A DNA stretch of 64,000 nt from Zopfochytrium polystomum (Eukaryota; Chytridiomycota; Chytridiomycetes; Chytridiales; Chytridiaceae). Positions 11,560-22,400 of this stretch are shown one piece after another. Under the pieces are notes generated by a model. It was not told where the DNA came from. It made no database searches and saw only the letters and a program-made list of their open reading frames with translations. The stretch covers positions 1 to 64,000 of the forward strand of contig JAIVFJ010000290.1 in the NCBI GenBank assembly GCA_025765615.1, in the 5' to 3' direction. How positions within the stretch are numbered: position 1 is the stretch's first letter; each line of letters begins with the position of its first letter. Position numbers and translations under genes: made by a program.

Positions 11560-12933
11560 GGAATCGGTTGAATAGAGGAGTGGGTGGAGGGGTGCCGCTG
11601 CAGACGACGATGATGGCTTGCGACTGTGGTTGGGACGATGGGGGTATTAACACTGCGACTTATTTATAGTAATGACCTCATTGATTTTGCCTTTTAGTGT
11701 TTCTTTTGCCCTTTTTCGTAAAAGAAATATGACTTTCAATTTCTTTTTGGTTGGTGGGGGAATTCATGGAAGAAAGAGAAAGGCAAAAAAGATTGCACGT
11801 CGCCATGCAGACCGCAGAATTTTTCCTCCCTTTTTTGGCGAGGCTATCCGCAAAGATACCTTGTGCCGCGGCGGATAAGGATATTGGGAATTTCTGAGCT
11901 CATGGTGTAGTGACGCCATTTGGAAACGAAAAGATGGCTCAGTCTTTTCATTTTTAAGGTTAAAAAACAGAATTAGAAAAAGAAACGAAAAGTTGGGAGA
12001 AGAAAAGAAAAGCAGAAAAGCGTAACAAAAAAAAAAAAATTTTTTTTTTTCGTCTTCAAATAAACCGAAAACGGCTGTTCCAAAGGAGCTCTCTTCAACT
12101 ACACAAATCTCTGTGCTATGAACGCCTCAATACAAGAGGGTGGTTCAGATAGATCCACTGGCGTACCAGTTGAGGACCTTGAGGTCTGCGAGGCTGCTGC
12201 TGGATTCACGACCAGTGAATGCAAATGAGGCTGGCAACAGGCAGTTACGGAGCGCACATGGAAATATTTGTATCCAGGTTTAATTGGCGGTTTTCATAGA
12301 AGCAGCATCTGCCTCCGCTCCGAAGAATGGACATGTTCAATATCTGTATTTATTTACTAGTAAACTAGAGGGCTGCCTGTTGCCTTGAAAGCAATCCTTG
12401 CCAAATTAAAAAAAGAATAAAAGAGAAAAGATACGTAAGGCAAAGCCTTCAACCTCAACTCCGTGGATATTGGTAATCCAGTGCACAGGCAACTTGTCGT
12501 TGGGTTGAACGGAGGGTGCCATACTACCTGTCAGGTGGAACTGACTGGTTAGCAGCAAGAGGCACAAGACAGACCCGAACCTATTGTGACTGTCACTTAT
12601 CGTTCTCACAATGCCCATGGGAGAGCGTGCCACGACCAATGCAGACCTGGGCGCTGGCTTGTGCTGTTGACAAATACTCTGAGTACCACTACCCTCCAAC
12701 CACCATTTTGTCCTTTCTTGTGTGACAAGTCACCCCAGCTGGACACCAAATTGCTCTAAGTTCTCTTTATTCCGTTCTCCAACACTCCTCAAGGGAAAAC
12801 ACCCACCAAAACTTCGATTCTTGGCGTGAAATTTGGCACACGATCACTCTTCAACAGTGCCAGCCTGCTTTTCTGATTTCAGAATTTTTCATCCATCAAT
12901 CAACTTGCAACAAGCATTGTGTGCAACACACAT
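11560..12933. other. Intergenic, no recognisable gene
   Basis: AT-richer than the flanking genes. It includes an A(13)T(11) block near 12027-12050 that could form a perfect hairpin. Short open frames exist (for example 12516-12725) but show no family motif. Confidence 0.6.
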
Positions 12934-14009
12934 TGATGAAATCCCACCCAGGACTGGAGGGACTTGGTGTGTGTGGGGATGAAGAGAGAGAGAGAGAGAG
13001 AGCAGTGATGATGGAAAAGGGAGAGGAGTGAGAGGATGGAGATGGGAGAGAGGAGTGAGTGGGCAGAGATGGAAGAGAGAGCAAATGGAAGAAGAGAGAT
13101 TGGCTTGTTTTGCACTGGATTCTGTCAAAGCAGCAAGGAGGGGGTTGGATTCCTTGTTTGATCTCTGTGAGAGGTTGCTGCTTTTATACTCCTGCAGGTT
13201 GGAGCCATCAGAAAACAGAGGGAGCAGTGGGTTGCACAGAGCAGGCCACAGAAATGAGATAAAACAGGCTGAGCACAAACCCCCAGCCTGGGCTAAGTAC
13301 CCATTCAGGGCTGAGTACCACCCAGGGCTGGACATCACTCAGGGCTGAGTACCAGCCTGGGCTGAGTACCATCTTGGGCTGAGTACTTTGTCTGGGCTGA
13401 GTACCACCAGGAACCAATTTACAGCTTGTTTGAGAAACAGTTGCTTGTAAATTGGTTTGGTTGTTTCCAAATCAGGAAGCTTGTTTGGGAAACAAGCCGT
13501 TTTTTTCCTTGTTTTTAGAAATCCAATGATTGGTGCAATCTCTGGTGAGCTCAGTTTTTATCTCACTTTTAGAAATGCAGTGATTGGTGCAATCCCTGAT
13601 TCCTAAATGCCTGTTGCATTGCTCAGATTGCACAGCACAGCAAGAAAGCTGGAATTCCAGATCAGGGAGCGGAATTCCGATGCAGAGAGCGGAATTCCGG
13701 AGCATTGGGCAGTGGTACACTGCTTCTGCATGCTTGCTGTGCTGTGTTACATGTGCAGAGTGCGTAGTTTGAGCGTTTTTGTGCATGTTCTAATTGCATT
13801 GTTCCTACCAGTAGGATTGAACAAAGCTAGAACAACAGCCACCTTTTGCCTATCTCTTTTTATTGAGAACAGATTAGCCCTTCCAAGCGCCCCATTCAAG
13901 TATTGAATATACTGAGCCCTTTGAACACCCCATCCAATGTGATTGGATGGAGTTCTCAAAGGAATCATCAGTAACACGCGTAGTGTACCCTGTGGGTCGA
14001 ATCTCAACA
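12934..14009 (-). mobile_element. Copia family-1 LTR A (1,076 bp)
   Basis: On the minus strand it runs TGTTGAGATTCGACC ... GGGATTTCATCA, with TG/CA ends. It matches LTR B (15311-16386, opposite strand) in length (1,076 bp) and almost base for base. It holds a TATAAAAG box, a minisatellite of GGGCTGAGTACCA-type units and a GGAATTCCG-type repeat. It is the 3' LTR of element 1, whose RT/RNase H coding region lies just to its right. Confidence 0.9.
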
Positions 14010-15310
14010 CACCCCCGCAATAGAAAGAGAGGGGGCAACTGCTTCTCCTGGAGTACATGGCTGTCCAACAATGCCAGCCAAGCAGTGGGACTCCAACCCA
14101 CCCATGTACCCCCCCTACGCTTGTGAAAACCTGCATGAACCCACAAGTGTAGCTGGAGAAGCCAGAGAGAGCCTTTTGACTAAGTGTTGTGCTGATTTGA
14201 GCGTGGGCACCACGCTTACACCTTGGAGGTTGGTGAGACTGCAAATTCCCATCAGTGATGCAAGCTTTGCATGTTGAGCTGCGGGAAGAGCTTTGGTGAG
14301 AAGGTCAGCAATCATCATGTCTGTTGGGCAATGAATGAGTTGAACCTCCTTTTTCTCCAAGTGGTCCCATATGAAATGCAACCTCACGTCAAAGTGTTTG
14401 ACGCGACCATGGTGTATTGGATTCATAGCAATAGCTATGGTTGAACGATTGTCTTCATAAACAGTAGTGGGCTTATTTAAATCCATACCCAGCTCCTGGA
14501 AGAGCATTCGTAGCCAGATTGCCTCTTTGATGGCCTCAGTAAGGGAGAAGTATTCCGCCTCAGTTGAGGACAAAGCGACAACTGATTGTTTCTTGCTGTA
14601 CCATGTAATAGCACCCCTGCAAAGCATGAACACATGCCCTGACCTTGACTTGCATCCATCCTCTTCAGCATAGCTGGCATCAGCGTAGCCATGTGGTTCA
14701 TCCCACTCTGGGTAAGAAATACCCGCAGCTTTATCTACCTCTGGGAGCGTTGCATTGGTGATGCATGTCATCTGGGAGTCTCCCTTCTGGTAGAAAAGTC
14801 CATGATCCCAGGTAGCGTGGACATATCGCAGCAATCTGTCGAGCGCAAGGGAATCTGAATGGGTTGGAGCAGACTGGTATTGTGCAAGTGTATTCACAGC
14901 ATACGCAATGTCAGGGCGCGTCAGGTTTGCAAGGTAAGCAAGTTGCATGAGTGTGCTTCGGAAGTATTCCGACTCTGTTTGTGGAAGTTTTCCAGGGTCC
15001 ACATCGTGTATCCATGTTGTGGACATGGGAGTTGCTTTGATTTTGACAGGTAAGCCTTCATCGTTACACCAGTAGTTTGCTTCCTCCAAGACATGCTGTG
15101 TGTAGTTTTTCTGTCCAATAAAGATTCCATCTTTGATTTTCTCAACTTGGATGCCAACAGCAACTTTTGGGTTGAGGTCCTCGCGGATTTTGAACTTTGA
15201 TTTGATCAGAGAAAGAATTTTGGCAATTTCTTCTTCAGTGTGACTGAAGATGAGGATGTCATCTACATATAGAGTGATGATGGTCTTGACCTTTCCATCA
15301 GGGTGCCTTT
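14010..15310 (-). pseudogene. Copia element 1: truncated pol (RT C-terminus, RNase H)
   Basis: The minus strand encodes the RT active site LYVDDILIFSH, then the copia connection and RNase H regions (SYAEEDGCKSRSGHVFML, SSTEAEYFSLTEAIKEAIWL, ADLLTKALP), ending SRCRFSQA-like just before the 3' LTR. It is cut off at 15310, where LTR B begins directly after the GGGTGCCTTT sequence. The same position in element 3 continues into the fingers domain. Everything upstream (gag, PR, IN, RT fingers) is missing, so this copy cannot move by itself. Confidence 0.88.
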
Positions 15311-16386
15311 TGTTGAGATTCGACCCACAGGGTACACTACGCGTGTTACTGATGATTCCTTTGAGAACTCCATCCAATCACATTGGATGGGGTGTTCAAA
15401 GGGCTCAGTAGATTCAATACTTGAATGGGGCGCTTGGAAGGGCTAATCTGTTCTCAATAAAAAGAGATAGGCAAAGGTGGCTGTTGTTCTAGCTTTGTTC
15501 ATCCTACTGGTAGGAACAATGCAATTAGAACATGCACAAAAACGCTCAAACTACGCACTCTGCACATGTAACACAGCACAGCAAGCATGCAGAAGCAGTG
15601 TACCACTGCCCAATGCTCCGGAATTCCGCTCTCTGCATCGGAATTCCGCTCCCTGATCTGGAATTCCAGCTTTCTTGCTGTGCTGTGCAATCTGAGCAAT
15701 GCAACAGGCATTTAGGAATCAGGGATTGCACCAATCACTGCATTTCTAAAAGTGAGATAAAAACTGAGCTCACCAGAGATTGCACCAATCATTGGATTTC
15801 TAAAAACAAGGAAAAAAACGGCTTGTTTCCCAAACAAGCTTCCTGATTTGGAAACAACCAAACCAATTTACAAGCAACTGTTTCTCAAACAAGCTGTAAA
15901 TTGGTTCCTGGTGGTACTCAGCCCAGACAAAGTACTCAGCCCAAGATGGTACTCAGCCCAGGCTGGTACTCAGCCCTGAGTGATGTCCAGCCCTGGGTGG
16001 TACTCAGCCCTGAATGGGTACTTAGCCCAGGCTGGGGGTTTGTGCTCAGCCTGTTTTATCTCATTTCTGTGGCCTGCTCTGTGCAACCCACTGCTCCCTC
16101 TGTTTTCTGATGGCTCCAACCTGCAGGAGTATAAAAGCAGCAACCTCTCACAGAGATCAAACAAGGAATCCAACACCCTCCTTGCTGCTTTGACAGAATC
16201 CAGTGCAAAACAAGCCAATCTCTCTTCTTCCATTTGCTCTCTCTTCCATCTCTGCCCACTCACTCCTCTCTCCCATCTCCATCCTCTCACTCCTCTCCCT
16301 TTTCCATCATCACTGCTCTCTCTCTCTCTCTCTCTCTTCATCCCCACACACACCAAGTCCCTCCAGTCCTGGGTGGGATTTCATCA
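15311..16386 (+). mobile_element. Copia family-1 LTR B (1,076 bp)
   Basis: TGTTGAG...TTTCATCA in plus orientation, with a TATAAAAG box at 16130-16137. It serves as 5' LTR for the gag region to its right and forms an inverted pair with LTR A across 1.3 kb. Differences from LTR A are a few single bases, mostly in T runs and the (CT)n tract. Confidence 0.9.
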
Positions 16387-18692
16387 CAAAGCTACCTACA
16401 ACCCGTCGGCCACACTTGTACGCTCGAACAGGGCCCTGCTGCTCTTACAAGAAAAGGGTTTCTGACTCTAAACAAGACCAACCTGTCTGTGAGCACTGGC
16501 TCACCAGCTACTTTAAGGCAACAAAGGGCTCTTGGCTCTCTACAAGAAAAGGGCTACCGCTCTAAACAAGTCCACTGGTCCACCAAGCCGCTACCTAGCA
16601 CGTCTTCTTCAACCCCCAAGACTGTCCGCTTCTCTTCTTACGGCTACCAGGCTTGGGAACTGCATGTGGAAGAAGTCATCAAGCCGGTCATGGCATACAA
16701 TCTTGTTGCCAGCTTCCTCAAGCCTGATTACTTCGGTACATTCAACGAGCACTGCATCAAGGCCGGCATCGGCGCTGCTCCTCCCAGCATTGGTTCTCCC
16801 CCTGAATCCTCTGCAACGGCGGAGCCCAAGGCTGCGTACAGTGAGATGTACCGTCTGCACCACGCTGCCCTTGACAAGTACCACACTGGTATACACCAAG
16901 AACACAAGACCTACAGGGAGCTTGAGGGCCAACACGACAAGGCGGTTGCTACCCTCGACTCCTGCTCGCGCATTGAGGATGTGCGCTCCATGAATGCGGC
17001 AAACATCACCAACTGCGCTGACCGGTACAAGTGGCTCAATGACAAGTACGCCCTGCAGGACCACACTGGTTCACAGCAGGACAAGTGGCTTGCGACTTAC
17101 AGTCGTTTGGCAAAACCCAGGACTCTGGTCCGGCAGTCCAGGAGTGGTACACCACTCTGACCACACTGGTCACAGATTGGCCGAAGCATTTCAAATGTAC
17201 TGCCACCACTTGCAGGGGTGTGACAAACACCCTGCGTTCTGCCATCATCCACAAAGCAAGGGAAACGCTGCCTGGACATGAAATCTTCTCTGGCGTTCGT
17301 CAAAATCTTCTCAAGGGGCTGTCAGGCTACGCCAACACCAGCGATCTCGTCAAGGAGTTGACAAACTGCCACACGCTGTACCAGCAAAGCAAAGAGAAGA
17401 ACAGCAGACACTCTGCTCACCACGGCACTTCTGAGATGGAAACAGCTGCTTCAGCAAAGACCTCAGTGGCAACCAAGAAGCGCAAGATCGGTGAGGCACT
17501 CAACGGCAAGCCTACTTGTGACCTTCATGGAATCTGGGTCTCGCACTCTCGCGAGGAATGCCTCAAGTTCCCTCACAGGAAGTCAGAGCCAGCTCGCCCT
17601 GCAAAGAAGGCCAAGGGCAAGCAGCCTGCACACGCCAAAGAAGCCAAGGCCACGTCAGCTGATTCCAAGAAAGCTACTGAGACTGCCAAGATTGCACGTG
17701 AGGTGGCCGCTAAAGAACACCACCAAGCCTCTTGCGCAGCCTCTGAGGACTCTCCTCCCCACAAATGCTACAGGATGGTGTGGAAGCCACACGGGGCTAC
17801 CTTACACCCAGCGGAAGATGGGCGTGCAACCCTGGGTCAAACGCTGCGTGGACTCCGGATAGGATGGGATGGGATGCGAAGGCAGAGGTGGTGGTGACGA
17901 GAGGCGGAGAGACGTCACTGACAAGATGGGCTTCTCTATTCAATTCTCCCCCCCCGAAAATGGCTCTGGGCAGCCAATGCAAACTATGCAAAGGACCAAC
18001 AGAAAAAAAACACGAACAGGTGGCACTTTAAAGCAAAGGGAACGTCGAAGAAAGTGCAAGTCGTACACTAGTGAAGCACTCTGCGCTTCCACAATGGACA
18101 CTCCACCACCACCTCCTGAAGCAGAAGATGTCGAAATGTTGGAGTTCAGCACTGAGGGTGCTGCGCGCCTTGCAGACACATCAGCTCTAGACGACTTCCT
18201 TTCAGTAGAAAGGGCACTTGAGGCACAGGAGTTTGAAATTGGAACATGCCAGGCCGTTGAGGTGGAGGAGGAATTTGAAGTGGAACTCACAGTTACACTT
18301 CTTGACGGCAGAATGGATCCAGACTGGATCACTGACAACATTGTCTCAAACGTCGGCTACAAAGTGATGTACAAATCTGGGCATTTCCTCTACCGCAACG
18401 TCACCTACCGCCACATCTACGAGACTGCGCTGATGGCAAGACTTGCTGGCAGCAACCCACACCAGGTCATCCGTGACTCTGGGGCTTCCAGGACGATGTC
18501 GCCTTGTGAAGAGCACTTCACAAACTTGCGGCCCACCTCCCAGCAGATCAAAACAGCTGACGGCTTTGCAACTGCCACTGGAGTGGGCGACTTTACCCTG
18601 TCGTTAACAGAAGAGCTCTCATCATGAGGAACTCGCTCGATGTGCCAGAGTTCTCAGACACTCTACTCTCGGTTCAGCAAATCGTGCGGCAG
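16387..18692 (+). pseudogene. Copia element 2: gag and protease, broken
   Basis: Gag starts after the LTR and reads through ...SSYGYQAWELHVEEVIKPVMAY. A +1 step is needed near 17118 (in AAAACCC) to reach VQEWYTTLTTLVTDWPKHFK and the zinc-binding region CDLHGIWVSHSREECLKF. A 315-bp insertion at 17779-18093 interrupts the frame. After it comes an acidic spacer and the protease motif SGASRTMSP; the first residues read RDSGAS where elements 3 and 4 have LDSGAS. The element stops at GTGCGGCAG, where LTR C begins. Integrase and RT are absent. Confidence 0.85.
17779..18093. mobile_element. 315-bp MITE-like insertion with 9-bp TIR and ATGG target duplication
   Basis: Absent from the homologous sites in elements 3 and 4. 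It begins TGTGGAAGC and ends GCTTCCACA (perfect 9-bp inverted termini). It is flanked by ATGG on both sides (17775-17778 and 18094-18097); the empty site in the other copies has ATGG once. There is no coding capacity. The termini and the target-site duplication indicate a non-autonomous DNA transposon; the superfamily is uncertain. Confidence 0.8.
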
Positions 18693-19924
18693 TGATGAAA
18701 TCCCACCCAGGACTGGAGGGTCTTGGTGTGTGTGGGGATGAAGAGAGAGAGAGAGAGAGAGAGAGCAGTGATGATGGAAAAGGGAGAGGAGTGAGAGGAT
18801 GGAGAGAGGAGAGAGGAGTGAGTGGGCAGAGATGGAAGAGAGAGCAAATGGAGGAAGAGAGATTGGCTTGTTTTGCACTGGATTCTGTCAAAGCAGCAAG
18901 GAGGGGGTTGGATTCTTTTTTTTTTTTTTTGATCTCTGTGAGAGGTTGCTGCTTTTATACTCCTGCAGGTTGGAGCCATCAGAAAACAGAGGGAGCAGTG
19001 GGTTGCACAGAGCAGGCCACAGAAATGAGATAAAACAGGCTGAGCACCAATCCCCAGCCTGGGCTAAGTACCCATTCAGGGCTGAGTACCACCCAGTGCT
19101 GGGCATCACTCAGGACTGGATACCAGCCAGGGCTGAGTACCAGCCTGGGCTGAGCACCACCCAGGGCTGAGTACCAGCCTGGGCTGTGCACCACCCTGGG
19201 CTAAGTACCAGCCAGGGCTGAGTACCACCTTGGGCTGAGCACTTTGTCTGGGCTGAGTACCACCAGGAACCAATTTACAGCTTGTTTGAGAAACAGTTGC
19301 TTGTAAATTGGTTTTGGTTGTTTCCAAATCAGGAAGCTTGTTTGGGAAACCAGCCGCTTTTTTCCTTGTTTTTAGAAATCCAATGATTGGTGCAATCTCT
19401 GGTGAGCTCAGTTTTTATCTCACTTTTAGAAATGCAGTGATTGGTGCAATCCCTGATTCCTAAATGCCTGTTGCATTGCTCAGATTGCACAGCACAGCAG
19501 GAAAGCTGGAATTCCAGATCAGGAAGCGGAATTCCGGTGCAGAGAGAGGAATTCCAGATCAGGAAGCGGAATTCCGATGCAGAGTGCGGAATTCCGGTGC
19601 AGAGAGCGGAATTCCGGAGCATTGGGCAGTGGTACACTGCTTCTGCATGCTTGCTGTGCTGTGTTACATGTGCAGAGTGCGTAGTTTGCGCGTTTTTGTG
19701 CATGTTCTAATTGCATTGTTCCTACCGGTAGGATGAACAAAGCTAGAACAACAGCCGCCTTTGCCTATCTCTTTTTATTGAGAACAGATTAGCCCTTCCG
19801 AGCGCCCCATTCAAGTATTGAATCTACTGAGCCCTTCAAACACCCCATCCAATGTGATTGGATGGAGTTCTCAAAGGGATCATCAGTAACGGGCGTAGTG
19901 TACCCCGTGGGTCGAATCTCAACA
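18693..19924 (-). mobile_element. Copia family-1 LTR C (1,232 bp, expanded)
   Basis: Same ends as LTR A, but 156 bp longer. The GGGCTGAGTACCA-type minisatellite (about 19055-19265) and the GGAATTCC(G/A) repeat (about 19505-19620) have extra units, and there is a T(14) run at 18917-18930. It is the 3' LTR of element 3. Confidence 0.88.
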
Positions 19925-22400
19925 CACCCCCGCAATAGAAAGAGAGGGGGCAACTGTTTCTCCTGGAGTACATGGCTGTCCAACAATGCCAGCCAAGCAG
20001 TGGGACTCGAACCCACCCATGTACCCCCCTACACTTGTGAAAACCTGCATGAACCCACAAGTGTAGCTGGAGAAGCCAGAGAGAGCCTTTAGACTAAGCG
20101 TTGTGCTGATTTGAGCGTGGGCACCACGCTTACACCTTGGAGGTCGGCGAGACTGCAAATTCCCATCAGTGATGCAAGCTTTGCATGTTGAGCTGCGGGA
20201 AGAGCTTTGGTGAGAAGGTCGGCAATCATCATGTCCGTTGGGCAATGAATGAGTTGAACCTCCTTTTTCTCCAAGTGGTCCCGTATGAAATGCAACCTCA
20301 CGTCAAAGTGTTTGACCCGACCATGGTGTATTGGATTCATAGCAATAGCTATGGTTGAACGATTGTCTTCAAAAACAGTAGTGGGCTTATTTAAATCCAT
20401 ACCCAGCTCCTGGAAGAGCATTCGTAGCCAGATTGCCTCTTTGATGGCCTCAGTAAGGGAGAAGTATTCCGCCTCAGTTGAGGACAAAGCGACAACTGAT
20501 TGTTTCTTGCTGTACCATGTAATAGCACCCCCGCAAAGCATGAACACATGCCCTGACCTCGACTTGCGTCCATCCTCTTCAGCATAGCTGGCATCAGCGT
20601 AGCCATGTGGTTCATCCCACTCTGGGTAAGAAATACCCGCAGCTTTCTCTACCTCTGGGAGCGTTGCATTGGTGATGCATGTCATCTGGGAGTCTCCCTT
20701 TTGGTAGAAAAGTCCATGATCCCAGGTAGCGCGGACATATCGCAGCAATCTGTCAAGCGCAAGGGAATCTGAATGGGTTGGAGTGGACTGGTATTGTGCA
20801 AGTGTATTCACAGCATACGCAATGTCAGGGCGCGTCAAGTTTGCAAGGTAAGCAAGTTGCATGAGTGTGCTTCGGAAGTATTCCGACTCTTTTTGTGGAA
20901 GTTTTCCAGAGTCCACATCGTGCATCCATGTCGTGGACATGGGAGTTGCTTTGATTTTGACAGGTAAGCCTTCATCGTCACACCAGTAGTTTGCTTCCTC
21001 CAAGACATGCTGTGTGTAGTTTTTCTGTCCAATAAAGATTCCATCTTTGATTTTCTCAACTTGGATGCCAACAGCAACTTTTGGGTTGAGGTCCTCGCGG
21101 ATTTTGAACTTTGATTTGATCAGAGAAAGAATTTTGGCAATTTCTTCTTCAGTGTGACTGAAGATGAGGATGTCATCTACGTATAGAGTGATGATGGTCT
21201 TGACCTTTCCATCAGGGTGCCTTTGCACAAAGACACAGTGGTCAGTCTTCAATTGCGTAAATCCAATTTCTACTAGGAAGTCGCGGATTGTTTTGTACCA
21301 CTGTCGACCAGACTGGTGCAGTCCGTACAGACTCTTCCTGAGTAAACAGACAAGAAGTATCCCGTCTGCACCACGTATCTCAAAGCCTTCTGGTTGTTCC
21401 ATGAAGTTTTCAATGTCCAGTTTGGCGTTCAAGTATGCAGGTTTCGACATCAAGGCCTGCAAGTATGAGGTCAAACAGCAACGAGATAGCAAGGATTGCC
21501 CTTATGGAGGAGCTGCGGACGACAGGGGAGAAGGTCTCATTGTAGTCCTGACCAAAGATCTGAGTGTAACCCCGGCCGACAAGGCGAGCCTTGAAGCGTT
21601 CAAGGTACCCTTCACTGTCAAACTTGTAGGCAAAAACCCATTTGGGCTTGAGTATCTTACGCCCTTTAGGTCGAGCCACTAAGTCCCAGACATGCTTTGA
21701 TGTGATCGAATTGATCTCTGAGAGTTGAGCTGCCTTCCAATACTTTGCAAAAGGAGAACGCATGGCCTCTTTATGTGAAGCAGGGAGTGGTGGTAAGTCC
21801 CGCTGGTGGATCCTTTCTGTTGGATATGCTGTGACTTCCTCCTGGCTCAAGCACAGTGTATGCTTTGAGCGTTTGGTAGAGTTCACGAAATTGTCCCCGT
21901 GCTATTCCGTAGTTTACGAATTCTTGCAGTTAAAGCGCGGAGTGTTTTCCGACTGTAAGTGGAAGGACTTGTGGCAATTGATGGTTTTGTTCGTAGTTTA
22001 CAAAGGTTTGCCTTCAATGCCAGGTAGTCACGTAAACCTGATGGCTCTCGTGGTATGATTGGGGGATTTGTTGCCTCCCCTGTTGACTCTGGCAAAGCTA
22101 GAATGTCAGGGGAAGTTGAGCGCTCCCTAGGAGGGATTTCCTGTTCATCAGGTATTGACTCTGGTTCAGAATCAGAAGCGTCGTAAAGCATACCCAGCCT
22201 GTAGATCTCCCCCCTGTGATTCTGCAGGTGGTACATCGTCTTCTTGTGAGTCAGACAGAGCGTCAGGATGTGCCACATCTGGATCAGTGGACATAGCAGG
22301 GGTATGCAAGCGAGGTAGGAAAGATATTGGAAATCCTGAGCTGTGGGTTGGACTGGTCCCCATTCCTTCAAGCGGGAGTCATGAAGGAACTGTCTCCAGT
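19925..22400 (-). pseudogene. Copia element 3: integrase C-terminus, RT and RNase H
   Basis: Downstream pol half on the minus strand. The order is: an acidic, Pro/Ser-rich integrase tail (DSEPESIPDEQEIPPRERS); RT fingers (KPKWVFAYKFDSEGYLERFK, GRGYTQIFGQDYNETFSPV) in one frame; then, one step on, EQPEGFE, LLRKSLYGLHQSGRQWYKTI, LYVDDILIFSH and RNase H (SSTEAEYFSLTEAIKEAI) to ADLLTKALP. At least two frame changes break it. A purine-rich strand near 20000-19925 precedes the LTR. This is the most complete copy of the family in the window, yet it is not intact. Confidence 0.85.

Noticed and set aside
12403..12760. Short frames on both strands before the copia cluster
   Set aside because: No family motif and no splice pattern that joins them. 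Left as intergenic.
14060..14110. tRNA-like GGGTTCGAGTCCC stretch on the minus strand inside the copia 3' region (also 19990-20030)
   Set aside because: It resembles a T arm, but no D arm or acceptor stem accompanies it, and one copy has the B box mutated. Probably chance or an old relic within the element.
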